Source of the DNA: CAVTBT01 sp963733065
GTDB taxonomy: Bacteria; Actinomycetota; Thermoleophilia; Gaiellales; Gaiellaceae
Length of the DNA stretch: 64,000 nt
Assembly (NCBI GenBank): GCA_963733065.1
Contig: CAVTBT010000007.1
Span: 341,922 to 405,921 of the forward strand
Direction: 5' to 3'
Shown: piece by piece, positions 22,328 to 31,453 of the stretch
Layout of the letters: every line of letters starts with the position of its first letter
Position numbering within the stretch: position 1 is the stretch's first letter
Notes under the pieces: generated by a model
Told to the model about the DNA's origin: nothing
What the model saw: the letters and a program-made list of their open reading frames with translations, nothing else
Databases searched by the model: none
Position numbers and translations under genes: made by a program

Positions 22328-23996
22328 ATGAAGTCTAGGAGCGCATGGCTCGCGCTCGCCGCCCTGTTCGCCGTCATGGCGCTCGTCGCAGCCGGCTGCG
22401 GCGGCGATGACGAGGAAGGTGCCGGCGGCGCGGGAACGACGCAGGCCGAGGACGAGGGCGGCGCACGCGCAGCCGACCAGACGTTCACCATCAACTGGGG
22501 CGCCGAGCCACCGTCGCTCGACCCGGGTCTGGCGAGCGACACGACCTCCTCGGGGATCCTGCTGAACATCATGGATCCACTCGTGCTGCTCGATGAGAAG
22601 AACCAGCCGCAGCCGAGCATGGCCGAGAGCTGGGACATCAGCGAGGACGGGAAGACCGTGACGTTCCACCTCCGCAGCGACGGGAAGTGGACGAACGGGG
22701 ATCCCGTGACCGCACAGGACTACGAGTACTCGTGGAAGCGGACGGTCTCGCCGGAGCTCGCGGCGGACTACGCCTATCAGTTCTACGGCATCGAGGGCGC
22801 CCAGGAGTACAACGGGTGCAAGAAGAACTGCGCCGCGCTCGCGGACAAGATGGGCGTCAACGCGGTGGACGACCACACGCTGGAGGTCAAGCTGACCTCG
22901 GCCCAGCCGTGGTTCATCCAGCAGTCCGCCCATACCTCCTTCCTGGCCGTGCACCGCGCGACCGTGGAGAAGTTCAAGTCGAAGTGGACGGAGGCGGCGA
23001 ACATCGTCACCAACGGTCCGTTCAAGCTCGACGCCTGGCAGCACAACTCGCGCATCGACCTCGTGAAGAACGAGGAGTGGCGCGACGCCGACAGCATCGC
23101 GCTCGAGCGCGTCAACGGCCGCATGATCTCCGACGCGACCACCTCGGTCCAGGCGTTCGAGGCCGGCGAGATCGACGTCAACCCGAACCTCCCGGTGGAG
23201 GAGATCCCGAGAATCAAGGAGACCGAGGACTACGAGAAGTACCCGTCGCTCGGCACCTACTACTACGGGTTCAACGTCAAGAACATCCCCGACGTCAACC
23301 AGCGCCGGGCGATGGCGTTGGCGATCAACCGCCGCGAGATCATCGACAACGTCACGCAGGAGGACCAGCTCCCGACGACCGGCTTCACGCCGCAGGGGAT
23401 GCCGGGGTTCGACACCATCAACCCCGACTCGCCGTGGACGCCTGAGATGGGCGACATGGAGCAGGCCAAGCAGCTCATGGAGCAGGTCCAGAACCCCAAG
23501 CGGGAGATCAACCTGCTGCTGAACGACTCGCCTGGGCACCGCGAGATCGCCGTGGCGGTCCAGGCCGCCTGGAAGGAGCTCGGCCTCACCGTCAAGATCA
23601 ACGTGCAGGAGTGGGCGCAGTTCCTGGAGTTCATCGGGCCGCCGCCGGACGACTCCGTCGACGTCTTCCGGCTCGGCTGGATCGCCGACTACGTGGACGC
23701 GATCAACTTCCTCGAGCTCTGGAAGTGCGATTCGGGCAACAACTCGACGAACTTCTGCAACAAGGAGTACGACCAGAAGGTCGAGCAGGCACGTGGTACG
23801 CAGGACAACGAGGAGCGCTACGCCATCTACTCCGAGCTCGAGCAGATCCTGCTCGGAGAGGACGGCGCGATGCCGTTCGCGCCGATCTACTGGTACACGA
23901 CCTCGTACCAGGAGCGAGGCGAGCGTGCGCGCGACGTTCATGGAGAGTCCCCTCGGCCAGGTGGACCTGCGGAATGTCGAGGTTCGCGAGGACTAG
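22328..23996 (+). CDS. Peptide-binding lipoprotein, SBP_bac_5 family, cluster 2 (one frame break)
   Basis: Lipid-anchored receptor of the second peptide importer. It starts at ATG 22328 after GGAGGGGGAAG. The lipobox LVAAGC puts the lipid cysteine at residue 24, followed by an acidic linker. The family core contains FTINWGAEPPSLDPGLASD, WKRTVSPELAADYAYQFYG and TNGPFKLDAWQHNSRIDLVK. Near 23912-23920 one extra base shifts the frame. Corrected, it ends ATFMESPLGQVDLRNVEVRED with TAG at 23994. Left uncorrected, the frame reads through the terminator into the next permease, which is an artefact. Confidence 0.9.
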
Positions 23997-24002
23997 GAGC
24001 TC

Positions 24003-24045
24003 GAACGAGACCGGGCGGGAGCCACGCTCCCGCCCGGTCTCGTTC
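24003..24045 (+). terminator. Very strong hairpin between binding protein and permease, cluster 2
   Basis: A perfect 19-base stem (arm GAACGAGACCGGGCGGGAG) with a CCACG loop. It sits 6 bases after the binding-protein stop, the same position as the hairpin in cluster 1, so it probably sets the ratio of receptor to permease. Confidence 0.8.
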
Positions 24046-24079
24046 ACAATGTCCAAGACCGGGTAAGGGGAAGGCGCCC

Positions 24080-25015
24080 ATGATGAAGTTCGTCATCCGC
24101 CGGATTCTCTGGACGATCCCGGTGATGCTGCTCGTCGTGCTCATGACCTTCGGGCTCATGCGCGCGATCAAGGGCAATCCGTTCCGCACGAGCGAGCGTG
24201 CGATCCCCGCCGAGATCCAGGCGAACCTGGAGCGCAAGTTCGGGCTCGACGATCCCTGGTGGACGCAGTACGTGAACTACGTCAAGGGCGTCCTCACCTT
24301 CGACTTCGGCCCGTCGCTCGTGCTGAGGAACCGGGACGTGAACGACATCATCGCAACGCACTTCCCGGTCTCGATGGAGCTCGGTGCGTACGCCTTCCTG
24401 TTCGCGATCGTCTTCGGCATCCCGCTGGGGGTGATGGCGGCGCTGAAGCCCAACTCCTGGCGCGACTACACGGCGATGTTCATCTCGAACGTCGGCTTCG
24501 CCGTGCCCAGCTTCCTCGTCGCGACGCTGCTCATCTACTACTTCGCGCTCCAGTGGGGCGACATCTTCAACGTGCCCACCAGCGGCTGGGACACCTGGCA
24601 GTCCAAGATCCTGCCGTCGATCGCGCTCGGCCTGGCGCCGGCCGCGTACTTCGCGCGGCTCGTGCGCGGCACGATGCTCGAGACGATGCAGCAGGACTAC
24701 ATCCGCACGGCCCGCGCCAAGGGCCTGCGTTACCGGCGGGTGATCACGGTGCACACCTTGCGCAACTCGCTGATCCCGGTCGTCACGGCCGCCGGGCCGC
24801 TGCTCGGCTTCCTGATCACGGGCTCGTTCGTGATCGAGGAGATCTTCAACATCCCGGGCATCGGCGCGTACTACGTGACGGCGGTCACCGCGCGCGACTA
24901 CTCGGTGGTGATGGGCCTGACCGTGCTGCTGGCGCTGCTCGTGATCGTCGCCAACATGGTCGTGGACATCCTCTACGGGTTCCTGGACCCGCGCACGAGG
25001 GACGCGAGGGCATGA
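24080..25015 (+). CDS. Peptide ABC transporter permease (DppB/OppB type), cluster 2
   Basis: 311 residues. It starts at ATG 24080 (or 24083) after AAGGGGAAGG. The N-terminus MKFVIRRILWTIPVMLLVVL is the family's first helix, the external loop precedes five further helices, and the EAA loop reads QDYIRTARAKGLRYRRVITV. It ends FLDPRTRDARA. ATGA overlap with the DppC-type gene. Confidence 0.95.
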   Translation: MMKFVIRRILWTIPVMLLVVLMTFGLMRAIKGNPFRTSERAIPAEIQANLERKFGLDDPWWTQYVNYVKGVLTFDFGPSLVLRNRDVNDIIATHFPVSMELGAYAFLFAIVFGIPLGVMAALKPNSWRDYTAMFISNVGFAVPSFLVATLLIYYFALQWGDIFNVPTSGWDTWQSKILPSIALGLAPAAYFARLVRGTMLETMQQDYIRTARAKGLRYRRVITVHTLRNSLIPVVTAAGPLLGFLITGSFVIEEIFNIPGIGAYYVTAVTARDYSVVMGLTVLLALLVIVANMVVDILYGFLDPRTRDARA

Positions 25016-25950
25016 CGATCACTCCGCGAGAGGAGGGGCTCGCGCGTGGAGCCGAGATTGCGGAGGAACGGGAGGTCATCGCCGCCGGCGCCGCACTTCG
25101 CCAGACCAACCTCTGGCGCGACGCCTGGCACCGCTACCTCCGCAACAAGGCCGCCGTCATCGCCGGCGCCGTCTTCATCCTGATCGTCCTCTACTGCATC
25201 TTCTGGCCCATGGTGTCGCCGTACGATCCGAACGAAGTCGACTTCTCGCAGCGCGGCCAGAGCCCGAGCCTGGAGCACCCGTTCGGCACCGATCAGTTCG
25301 GCCGCGACCTCTTCACGCGCACGGCGCTCGGCGGACGCGTCTCGATCGGCATCGGCTTCGCGGCCACGATTGTGATCCTGTTCGTCGGCGTCTTCTACGG
25401 TGCCATCGCAGGTTTCATCGGCGGCACGCTCGACAACGGCATGATGCGCATCCTCGACGCGCTCTACGGGCTTCCCTACCTGCCGTTCGCGATCATCGTG
25501 ACGCAGATCTTCGGCAGCGTGGACATCTGGACGATGGTGGTGGCGCTCTCGATCGTCAGCTGGTTCACGACAGCCCGCATCGTGCGCGGCCAGATCATCA
25601 CGCTCAAGGAGAACGACTACGTGCGGGCGGCGAAGGCGCTCGGCGCCCGCTGGTACCGCGTCCTCGGGCGGCACCTGCTTCCGAACACGCTCGGCGTGCT
25701 CGTGATCGCCGTCTTCCTGGAGCTCCCGGGCGTGATCCTCGGCGAGGCCTTCCTGTCCTTCATCGGGCTCGGCATCTCGCCGCCGGACGCCTCTTGGGGC
25801 CAGATGGCCGAGGAAGGCCGCGACGCATATCGGGTCTACCCGCACATCATCGCCGTCCCGTCCATCGCGATCGCCTCGCTCGTCCTGTGCGCGAACTTCA
25901 TCGCCGACGGGCTCCGCGACGCCCTCGATCCCCGGACACGGGAAAGCTGA
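25012..25950 (+). CDS. Peptide ABC transporter permease (DppC/OppC type), cluster 2
   Basis: 312 residues. It has an N-terminal cytoplasmic tail, then a membrane helix near residues 48-68, the motif HPFGTDQFGRDLFTR typical of DppC proteins, the EAA loop NDYVRAAKALGARWYRVLGRH, and the C-terminal ADGLRDALDPR. Coupled on both sides (ATGA and TGATG overlaps). Confidence 0.96.
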   Translation: MTITPREEGLARGAEIAEEREVIAAGAALRQTNLWRDAWHRYLRNKAAVIAGAVFILIVLYCIFWPMVSPYDPNEVDFSQRGQSPSLEHPFGTDQFGRDLFTRTALGGRVSIGIGFAATIVILFVGVFYGAIAGFIGGTLDNGMMRILDALYGLPYLPFAIIVTQIFGSVDIWTMVVALSIVSWFTTARIVRGQIITLKENDYVRAAKALGARWYRVLGRHLLPNTLGVLVIAVFLELPGVILGEAFLSFIGLGISPPDASWGQMAEEGRDAYRVYPHIIAVPSIAIASLVLCANFIADGLRDALDPRTRES

Positions 25951-26963
25951 TGGCACTCCTCGAGGTCGACGGCCTGCAGACGCACTTCTTCACGCGCGAC
26001 GGCGTCGTGCGCGCCGTCGACGGCGTTTCCTTCGACGTCGGCGCCGGCAAGACACTAGGCATCGTGGGCGAGTCGGGCTGCGGCAAGTCCGTGACAGCGC
26101 TGTCGATCATGGGCCTCATCCCCAAGCCGCCCGCGAAGATCGTCGGCGGCCAGGTGCGCTTCGAGGGCCGCGACCTGACGACGCTCTCGGAGAAGAAGCT
26201 GGAGGACGTGCGCGGCAAGGAGATCGCGATGATCTTCCAGGATCCGATGACGTCGCTGAACCCGACGCTGAAGATCGGCGTGCAGATCACGGAGACGATC
26301 AGGCGCCACTTCGACGTCACCAAGGCGCAGGCGCGCAAGCGCGCGGTCGAGCTGCTGGAGGAAGTGCAGATTCCGAACGCCTCGAGCCGGCTCGACGACT
26401 ATCCGCACCGCTACTCGGGCGGCATGCGGCAGCGTGTGATGATCGCGATCGCGCTCTCGTGCAACCCGAAGCTCCTGATCGCGGACGAGCCGACGACGGC
26501 CCTCGACGTCACCGTGCAGGCCCAGATCCTCGACCTGCTCGAGGACCTTCGCGACCAGCACGAGATGGCGATGATCCTGATCACGCATGACATGGGCGTG
26601 GTCGCCGAGGCCGCCGACGACATCGTCGTCATGTACGCCGGCCAGATCGTCGAGCAGGCGTCGACCCTCGAGCTCTTCGACCATCCCGAGCATCCGTACA
26701 CGGAGGCGCTGCTCGGCGCCCTGCCACAGCTCGAAGGGGAAGGCATCCGGCAGGGCAGGTTGACGGCCATCCCGGGCCGGCCGCCCGACCTTGTCGACCC
26801 GCCCGAGGTGTGCCGCTTTGCGGCGCGCTGCCCCTACGCCAACGACGTCGACGGCTGCGCCCAGCACGCGCAGGAGCTGCGGCAGGTGCGAAGCGGGCAC
26901 TGGGTGCGCACCGCTCATCCTGCCAGCGAGCGGGCCGGCGCGCGCCCGGGAGTCCCAGTATGA
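25950..26963 (+). CDS. Peptide ABC transporter ATP-binding protein (OppD/DppD type), cluster 2
   Basis: 337 residues; starts at the TGATG overlap with MALLEVDGLQTHFFTRDGVV. Walker A GESGCGKS, signature YSGGMRQRVM, Walker B LLIADEPTTALD, H-loop ITHDMG. The C-terminal oligo_HPY segment keeps CRFAARCPYANDVDGC. Closely related to the cluster 1 OppD-type protein, so the two operons are probably old paralogues. Confidence 0.96.
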   Translation: MALLEVDGLQTHFFTRDGVVRAVDGVSFDVGAGKTLGIVGESGCGKSVTALSIMGLIPKPPAKIVGGQVRFEGRDLTTLSEKKLEDVRGKEIAMIFQDPMTSLNPTLKIGVQITETIRRHFDVTKAQARKRAVELLEEVQIPNASSRLDDYPHRYSGGMRQRVMIAIALSCNPKLLIADEPTTALDVTVQAQILDLLEDLRDQHEMAMILITHDMGVVAEAADDIVVMYAGQIVEQASTLELFDHPEHPYTEALLGALPQLEGEGIRQGRLTAIPGRPPDLVDPPEVCRFAARCPYANDVDGCAQHAQELRQVRSGHWVRTAHPASERAGARPGVPV

Positions 26964-27820
26964 GCGAGCCGCTGCTCCAGGTCAGCGAGCTGAACAAGTG
27001 GTTCCCGATCAAGGAAGGGCTGGTCATCGAGCGCACGGTCGATTACGTGCGCGCCGTCGACGGGGTCAGCTTCGACGTCGCCGAGGGCGAGACGCTCGGT
27101 CTGGTGGGCGAGTCCGGCTCCGGGAAGTCGACGACCGGGTACTGCATCCTGCAGCTGCTGCAGCCGACGAGCGGCTCGATCCGCTTCATGGGCAAGGAGC
27201 TCACCACGCTCGGACGCGCGGACCTGCGGCGCATGCGGCGGGAGATGCAGATCGTCTTCCAGGATCCCTACTCGTCGCTCGACCCGCGCATGACGGTGGG
27301 CGACACGGTCTCGGAGCCGCTGCAGATCCACGGCATGGGCGCCCGGCGTGCCCGGCAGTCGCGGGTGCGCGAGCTACTCGACGTGGTCGGCTTCAACCCG
27401 GGATTCGTCAACCGCTACCCGCACGAGTTCTCGGGCGGCCAGCGACAGCGCATCGGTATCGCGCGCGCGCTCGCGCTGTCGCCCAGGCTGATCATCTGCG
27501 ACGAGCCGGTCTCGGCGCTCGACGTGTCGATCCAGGCGCAGATCCTGAACCTGCTCAAGGACCTCCAGCAGGAGTTCGGCCTCACGTATCTCTTCATCGC
27601 CCACGACCTGGCCGTGGTACGCGCGATGAGCGACCGCATCGCGGTCATGAATCGCGGGAAGCTGATCGAGCTGGGGCCGGCTGAGGAGGTGTATGCCAAC
27701 CCGAAGGAGGCGTACACGCAGGCGCTCCTCTCGGCGGTGCCCGTGCCGGATCCGCGCGCGATGAAGCTGCGCAAGGAAGAGCGCCGTCGCCTGCGGCATG
27801 CGCTGGCTCCGCAGCTCTAG
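26960..27820 (+). CDS. Peptide ABC transporter ATP-binding protein (OppF/DppF type), short C-terminus
   Basis: 286 residues. Walker A GESGSGKST, signature FSGGQRQRIG, Walker B LIICDEPVSALD. After the oligo_HPY opening (YTQALLSAVPVPDPRAM) it ends in a basic tail (KLRKEERRRLRHALAPQL) and lacks the cysteine-rich segment present in the cluster 1 copy, which is about 60 residues longer. ATGA overlap with the OppD-type gene. The last 23 bases overlap the next gene in another frame. Confidence 0.94.
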   Translation: MSEPLLQVSELNKWFPIKEGLVIERTVDYVRAVDGVSFDVAEGETLGLVGESGSGKSTTGYCILQLLQPTSGSIRFMGKELTTLGRADLRRMRREMQIVFQDPYSSLDPRMTVGDTVSEPLQIHGMGARRARQSRVRELLDVVGFNPGFVNRYPHEFSGGQRQRIGIARALALSPRLIICDEPVSALDVSIQAQILNLLKDLQQEFGLTYLFIAHDLAVVRAMSDRIAVMNRGKLIELGPAEEVYANPKEAYTQALLSAVPVPDPRAMKLRKEERRRLRHALAPQL

Positions 27821-28763
27821 CGCAGTCACGACCGTTGTCGCGGTCGCGATCGGCGTGACTGCGGCCGCTCTGGTCTCCGGCTGCGGTGGGTCGGAGAGCC
27901 GAAGTACTGAATCAACACAAAGCGCCGCTCGCGAGTGGGAGCGCGTCGCCTCGATGCCGCAGCGGCGGAGCTACGTCGCCGGGGCGCAGGTCGGCGAGGC
28001 GATCTATGCAGCCGGGGGCATGGTGGGGGAGACCGGCCGGCCGCTCGCGACGGTCTCCCGCTACGACTCGGCCGCCGACGACTGGACGAACCTGACGCAA
28101 CTGCCGGTGCCGACGCGAGCGGCGGCCGCCGCCGCGATCGGCCGCACGGTCTACGTCGTAGGCGGGACGACGCCCGACGGCAACACGGCGGCGACCTGGG
28201 CGTGGGACGGGCGGAGCTGGCGGGCGCGGGCGCCGTTGCCGCGCGCCGTCTTCAACCACGCGGCCGTCTCGCTCGGCGGCGCCCTCTACGTGCTCGGCGG
28301 CTTCGCCGAGGGGAACGAGCGGCGCGAGGTCTTCCGCTACGACCGCGCCGCCGACCGCTGGACGCTCCAGACCCTGCTGCCGAGTCCGAACCACACGTTC
28401 GGCGCGGTCGCCTTCCGCGGGGAGCTCTGGACGCTCGGCGGCCGCCGCGGCGAGGACGTGCTGCGCGAGGTCTGGATCTGGTCGCCCGAGACGCACCGCT
28501 GGCGCCGAGGGCCGACGATGCCGAAGCCCATGGAGCTCGTCGGCGCCGCCGTCGCCGGCGATGAGATCCACGCGGTGTGGGAGTCCACGTACCAGATCTA
28601 CGACGGCGCGACCGGCCGCTGGCGCCAAGGGCCGACCCCGCTCGTCACGCGCCACGCGCTCGAGGCCTTCGCGGTCGACGGCAGGCTCTACACGGTGGGC
28701 GGCTGCACGACCGCACTGCAGGACAGCCCGGTGGTGGAGCGGCTCGACCTCGCGCGGAGCTAG
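27798..28763 (+). CDS. Kelch-repeat lipoprotein
   Basis: Probably a surface-anchored beta-propeller. The 321-residue product has a signal peptide ending LVSGC (lipid Cys29), then five to six Kelch-like blades, each with a GG pair and a later W (for example YAAGGMVGETGRPLATVSRY and YVVGGTTPDGNTAATWAW). No catalytic domain is visible. It overlaps the OppF-type gene and is likely co-transcribed, which hints at a cell-surface role beside the peptide receptor. Ligand unknown. Confidence 0.8.
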   Translation: MRWLRSSSAVTTVVAVAIGVTAAALVSGCGGSESRSTESTQSAAREWERVASMPQRRSYVAGAQVGEAIYAAGGMVGETGRPLATVSRYDSAADDWTNLTQLPVPTRAAAAAAIGRTVYVVGGTTPDGNTAATWAWDGRSWRARAPLPRAVFNHAAVSLGGALYVLGGFAEGNERREVFRYDRAADRWTLQTLLPSPNHTFGAVAFRGELWTLGGRRGEDVLREVWIWSPETHRWRRGPTMPKPMELVGAAVAGDEIHAVWESTYQIYDGATGRWRQGPTPLVTRHALEAFAVDGRLYTVGGCTTALQDSPVVERLDLARS

Positions 28764-28811
28764 CGCGTCGGCGCCATGACCAGGCTCTCGCGAGCCTACG
28801 TCGCCCGTGCG

Positions 28812-28817
28812 TACGAT
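28812..28817 (+). promoter_or_regulatory. TACGAT box, 6 bases before the GFA gene ATG
   Basis: It decides the start. ATG 28824 follows at the leaderless spacing, whereas the longer reading from 28776 would add 16 unconserved residues. Confidence 0.45.
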
Positions 28818-28823
28818 CGGGTA

Positions 28824-29222
28824 ATGCAGACGCGCGAGGCCGCCTGTAGCTGTGGGGCGCTCCGGCTGACGGCCGAAGGCGACCCGGTCCGGATCTCGAT
28901 GTGCCACTGCCTCGCCTGCCAGCGGCGGACGGGCAGTGCGTTCGGGATGCAGGCGCGCTTCCCGGTGGAGCGCGTGCGCGTCGTCGGGCGCTCCACGGAC
29001 TACGTCCGCATCTCGGACGGGGGCGAGGGGCGGACCTTCCACTTCTGTCCGGATTGCGGCGCCATCGTCTTCTACACGACCGAGGGGCAGCCTGACCTCG
29101 TGGCCGTGCCGATCGGTGCGTTCGCCGATCCCTCGTTCCCGGCGCCGACGGTCTCCGTGTACGAGTCGCGGATGCACCCGTGGCTCGAGCTGCCCGACGG
29201 GATCCAGCACGAACCCTCCTAG
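28824..29222 (+). CDS. GFA/CENP-V-family zinc protein
   Basis: About 132 residues, starting MQTREAACSCGALRL. The GFA fold's zinc cysteines are all visible: CSCG near residue 9, CHCLACQRRTGSAFG, and FCPDCG. Members are called glutathione-dependent formaldehyde-activating enzymes, but that activity is unproven for most and glutathione is usually absent in actinobacteria. I therefore claim only the fold. Confidence 0.85.
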   Translation: MQTREAACSCGALRLTAEGDPVRISMCHCLACQRRTGSAFGMQARFPVERVRVVGRSTDYVRISDGGEGRTFHFCPDCGAIVFYTTEGQPDLVAVPIGAFADPSFPAPTVSVYESRMHPWLELPDGIQHEPS

Positions 29223-29230
29223 CCGTCGGG

Positions 29231-30364
29231 TCAGAGCCCGAGGTGGCGCGCGATGACCATGCGCTGCACCTCGTTCGTCCCCTCGCCGATCTCCAGGATC
29301 TTCTGGTCGCGGTAGAGCCGCGAGATGGCGTACTCGTCCATGTACCCGTAGCCACCGTGGATCTGGAGCGCCCAGTTGGCGGCGCGGTTCGAGAGCTCGC
29401 CCGTGTAGAGCTTCGCCATCGCCGCCTCCCGCGCGAACGGCCGGTTCTGATCCTTCAGCCACGCGGCACGCAGGACGAGCGCACGGCCGGCCTCGATCTC
29501 GGTCGCCATGTCAGCGAGCCGGAACTGCACCGCCTGGAAGGCCGCGATCGGCTTGCCGAATTGCTCCCGCTCCCGTGCGTACGCGTACGCGAGGTCGTAG
29601 GCCCCCTGCGCGAGCCCGACTCCCATCGCCGCCACCGAGATGCGGCCGCCGTCGAGGATCTCGAGGAACTGCCGGAACCCCTCGCCGCGGGGGCCGAGCA
29701 GATGATCCTCCGGCACGGCGACGTCCTTGAAGGACAGTTCGCGCGTGTCGGAGGCGCGCCAGCCGAGCTTCTTCATCGGCGGCGAGATCGCGTACCCGTC
29801 CGTGCCGTTCGGGATCACGATGTTCGACACCTCGCCGTCACCAGTCCGGGCGGTGACGGTGACGCCCCAGGTGATGTCGGTGCCGGCGTTGGTGATGAAC
29901 ATCTTCGAGCCGTTGACGAGCCAGCGCCCGTCGCGCAGCTCGGCGGTCGTCCGGGCGTTGCCGGCGTCCGATCCCGCGCCCGGCTCGGTGAGCCCGAAGG
30001 CGGCGAGCCTGCGGCCGGAGGCGAGGTCGGGAAGCCAGCGGCGCTTCTGCTCGTCGGTGCCGAAGAGCAGAATCGGCATCGTGCCGAGTGAGGTGTGCGC
30101 GGCGACCGTGATCGCGACCGACGAGTCGATCCGCGTCAGCTCCTCGATCGCCAGCGCGTACGAGACCGTGTCGCCGCCGCCGCCCTCGTACTCCTCCGGG
30201 ATCGGGATGCCCATGAGCCCGAGCTCGGCCAGCTCGGCCACGATGTCGTAAGGGAACCGGCTCTCGCGGTCGAGCTCCTCTGCGACCGGTGCGACGCGTT
30301 CGCGCGCGAACTCGCGCACCGTGTCGCGGATCAGCTCGTGCTCGGGCGAGAGGTCGAGGTCCAC
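29231..30364 (-). CDS. Acyl-CoA dehydrogenase, short/branched-chain type
   Basis: FAD enzyme oxidising acyl-CoA to 2-enoyl-CoA and passing electrons to ETF; 377 residues. FAD and substrate segments are clear: FGLTEPGAGSDAGN, MFITNAG, YAREREQFGKPIAAFQAVQF, and the C-terminal IGEGTNEVQR with Glu361 at the position of the catalytic base of MCAD/SCAD. True isovaleryl-CoA dehydrogenases carry that base elsewhere, so a straight or 2-methyl-branched substrate fits better. GTG start, with TAGCAT 9 bases upstream. It stands alone on the minus strand between plus-strand genes. Confidence 0.92.
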   Translation of the reverse strand: MDLDLSPEHELIRDTVREFARERVAPVAEELDRESRFPYDIVAELAELGLMGIPIPEEYEGGGGDTVSYALAIEELTRIDSSVAITVAAHTSLGTMPILLFGTDEQKRRWLPDLASGRRLAAFGLTEPGAGSDAGNARTTAELRDGRWLVNGSKMFITNAGTDITWGVTVTARTGDGEVSNIVIPNGTDGYAISPPMKKLGWRASDTRELSFKDVAVPEDHLLGPRGEGFRQFLEILDGGRISVAAMGVGLAQGAYDLAYAYAREREQFGKPIAAFQAVQFRLADMATEIEAGRALVLRAAWLKDQNRPFAREAAMAKLYTGELSNRAANWALQIHGGYGYMDEYAISRLYRDQKILEIGEGTNEVQRMVIARHLGL

Positions 30365-30560
30365 GGCGGCCGGATGCTACCCGTCGTCTAGGGCAGCGGC
30401 ACGCGCGGCACGACAGATCGCCTTCTCGACGAGCGTGACGGAGCACTCAACGTCGAGCTCTCCACCATGAACGCTACAAACGGCAGCGCGGTACGATCGA
30501 TCGACAGCTACCCTGCGCGCTTCCGACTGACCGTTCAATCAATCCCCCAAGGAGCAGACG

Positions 30561-30866
30561 GTGGCCGCAACCGTGACCGATTTCTTCGAGCGCCTCAAGA
30601 CGATCGACGCCGGCAAGACAGCCGGCATGACCAACTCGTACCAGTTCGACATCGAGGGCGCCGGCCAGTGGCTCGTGACCGTCGACGACGGCTCGATCGA
30701 CGTCACCGAGGGCTCGGGCGAGGCTGACTGCACGATCTCCACGTCCGAGGAGAACTTCATGAAGATCGTCAGCGGCGAGCAGAACCCGACGACCGCCTAC
30801 ATGACGGGCAAGCTCAAGATCAAGGGCGACATGGGCGCCGCGATGAAGCTGCAGAAGCTGTTCTAA
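30561..30866 (+). CDS. SCP2 sterol-carrier-like protein
   Basis: 101 residues, GTG start after AAGGAG. A single SCP2 fold: QFDIEGAGQWLVTVDDGSIDV, DCTISTSEENFMKIVSGEQ, AYMTGKLKIKGDMGAAMKLQKLF. Such small cytosolic proteins bind fatty acyl-CoA or other lipids. It lies next to an acyl-CoA dehydrogenase on the other strand, which fits lipid metabolism. Confidence 0.9.
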   Translation: MAATVTDFFERLKTIDAGKTAGMTNSYQFDIEGAGQWLVTVDDGSIDVTEGSGEADCTISTSEENFMKIVSGEQNPTTAYMTGKLKIKGDMGAAMKLQKLF

Positions 30867-30892
30867 GCGCACTCAGGGAGAAAGGGCATGCG

Positions 30893-31453
30893 GTGACCTG
30901 GTACGAGTTCCTCCTGTTCGTGCACGTCGCGTGCGCCGTGGTCTGGATCGGGGGCGCGTCTGTCTTCCAGGTGTATGGCACGGTCGTGCAGCGTGGCGGC
31001 GACCCCGGCGAGATGGCTCAGTTCGCGGGCCGCGCGGGACTCATCGGCGAACGGCTCTTCACGCCGATGTCGCTGCTGGTGCTGCTCGCCGGCATCGGCT
31101 TGATGATCGAGGGCAGCTGGTCGTGGGGCGACCTCTGGGTCGTCTTCGCGCTCATCGCCTTCGCCGTGTCCTTCGCCCTCGGGCTCGGCGTCATCGCGCC
31201 GCTCGCGAAGCAGCTCCCCGCCGTCGGACCGGCGACCGCGGAGGGCCAGGCGGTCATTCGCCGGATCTTCTCCGTGCTGCGCGTCGATCTCGTCCTGCTC
31301 TTCGCGATCGTCTTCGCCATGACCGTCAAGCCGACCACCGACGATCCGTGGACGGTGATCATTGCGGGCGTGGTCGCCGTGGCGCTGGCGGCGTTCCTCT
31401 ACGTCCGGTCGAGCCGGCCCCCCGACGCCGTAGCGGCCGTCGAGCCGACGTAG
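30893..31453 (+). CDS. DUF2269-like integral membrane protein
   Basis: 186 residues from GTG 30893, 26 bases after the SCP2 gene. Four to five hydrophobic segments. The N-terminal FLLFVHVACAVVWIGGASVF has the histidine typical of this family of four-helix membrane proteins, sometimes suspected of haem binding. Function unknown. Confidence 0.7.
   Translation: MTWYEFLLFVHVACAVVWIGGASVFQVYGTVVQRGGDPGEMAQFAGRAGLIGERLFTPMSLLVLLAGIGLMIEGSWSWGDLWVVFALIAFAVSFALGLGVIAPLAKQLPAVGPATAEGQAVIRRIFSVLRVDLVLLFAIVFAMTVKPTTDDPWTVIIAGVVAVALAAFLYVRSSRPPDAVAAVEPT

Noticed and set aside
22271..25015. A single 914-residue fusion of peptide-binding protein and permease
   Set aside because: The join reads through a strong hairpin with non-conserved sequence. 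One extra base near 23916 explains it, and the correct receptor C-terminus and an independent ribosome-binding site plus start for the permease are both present.
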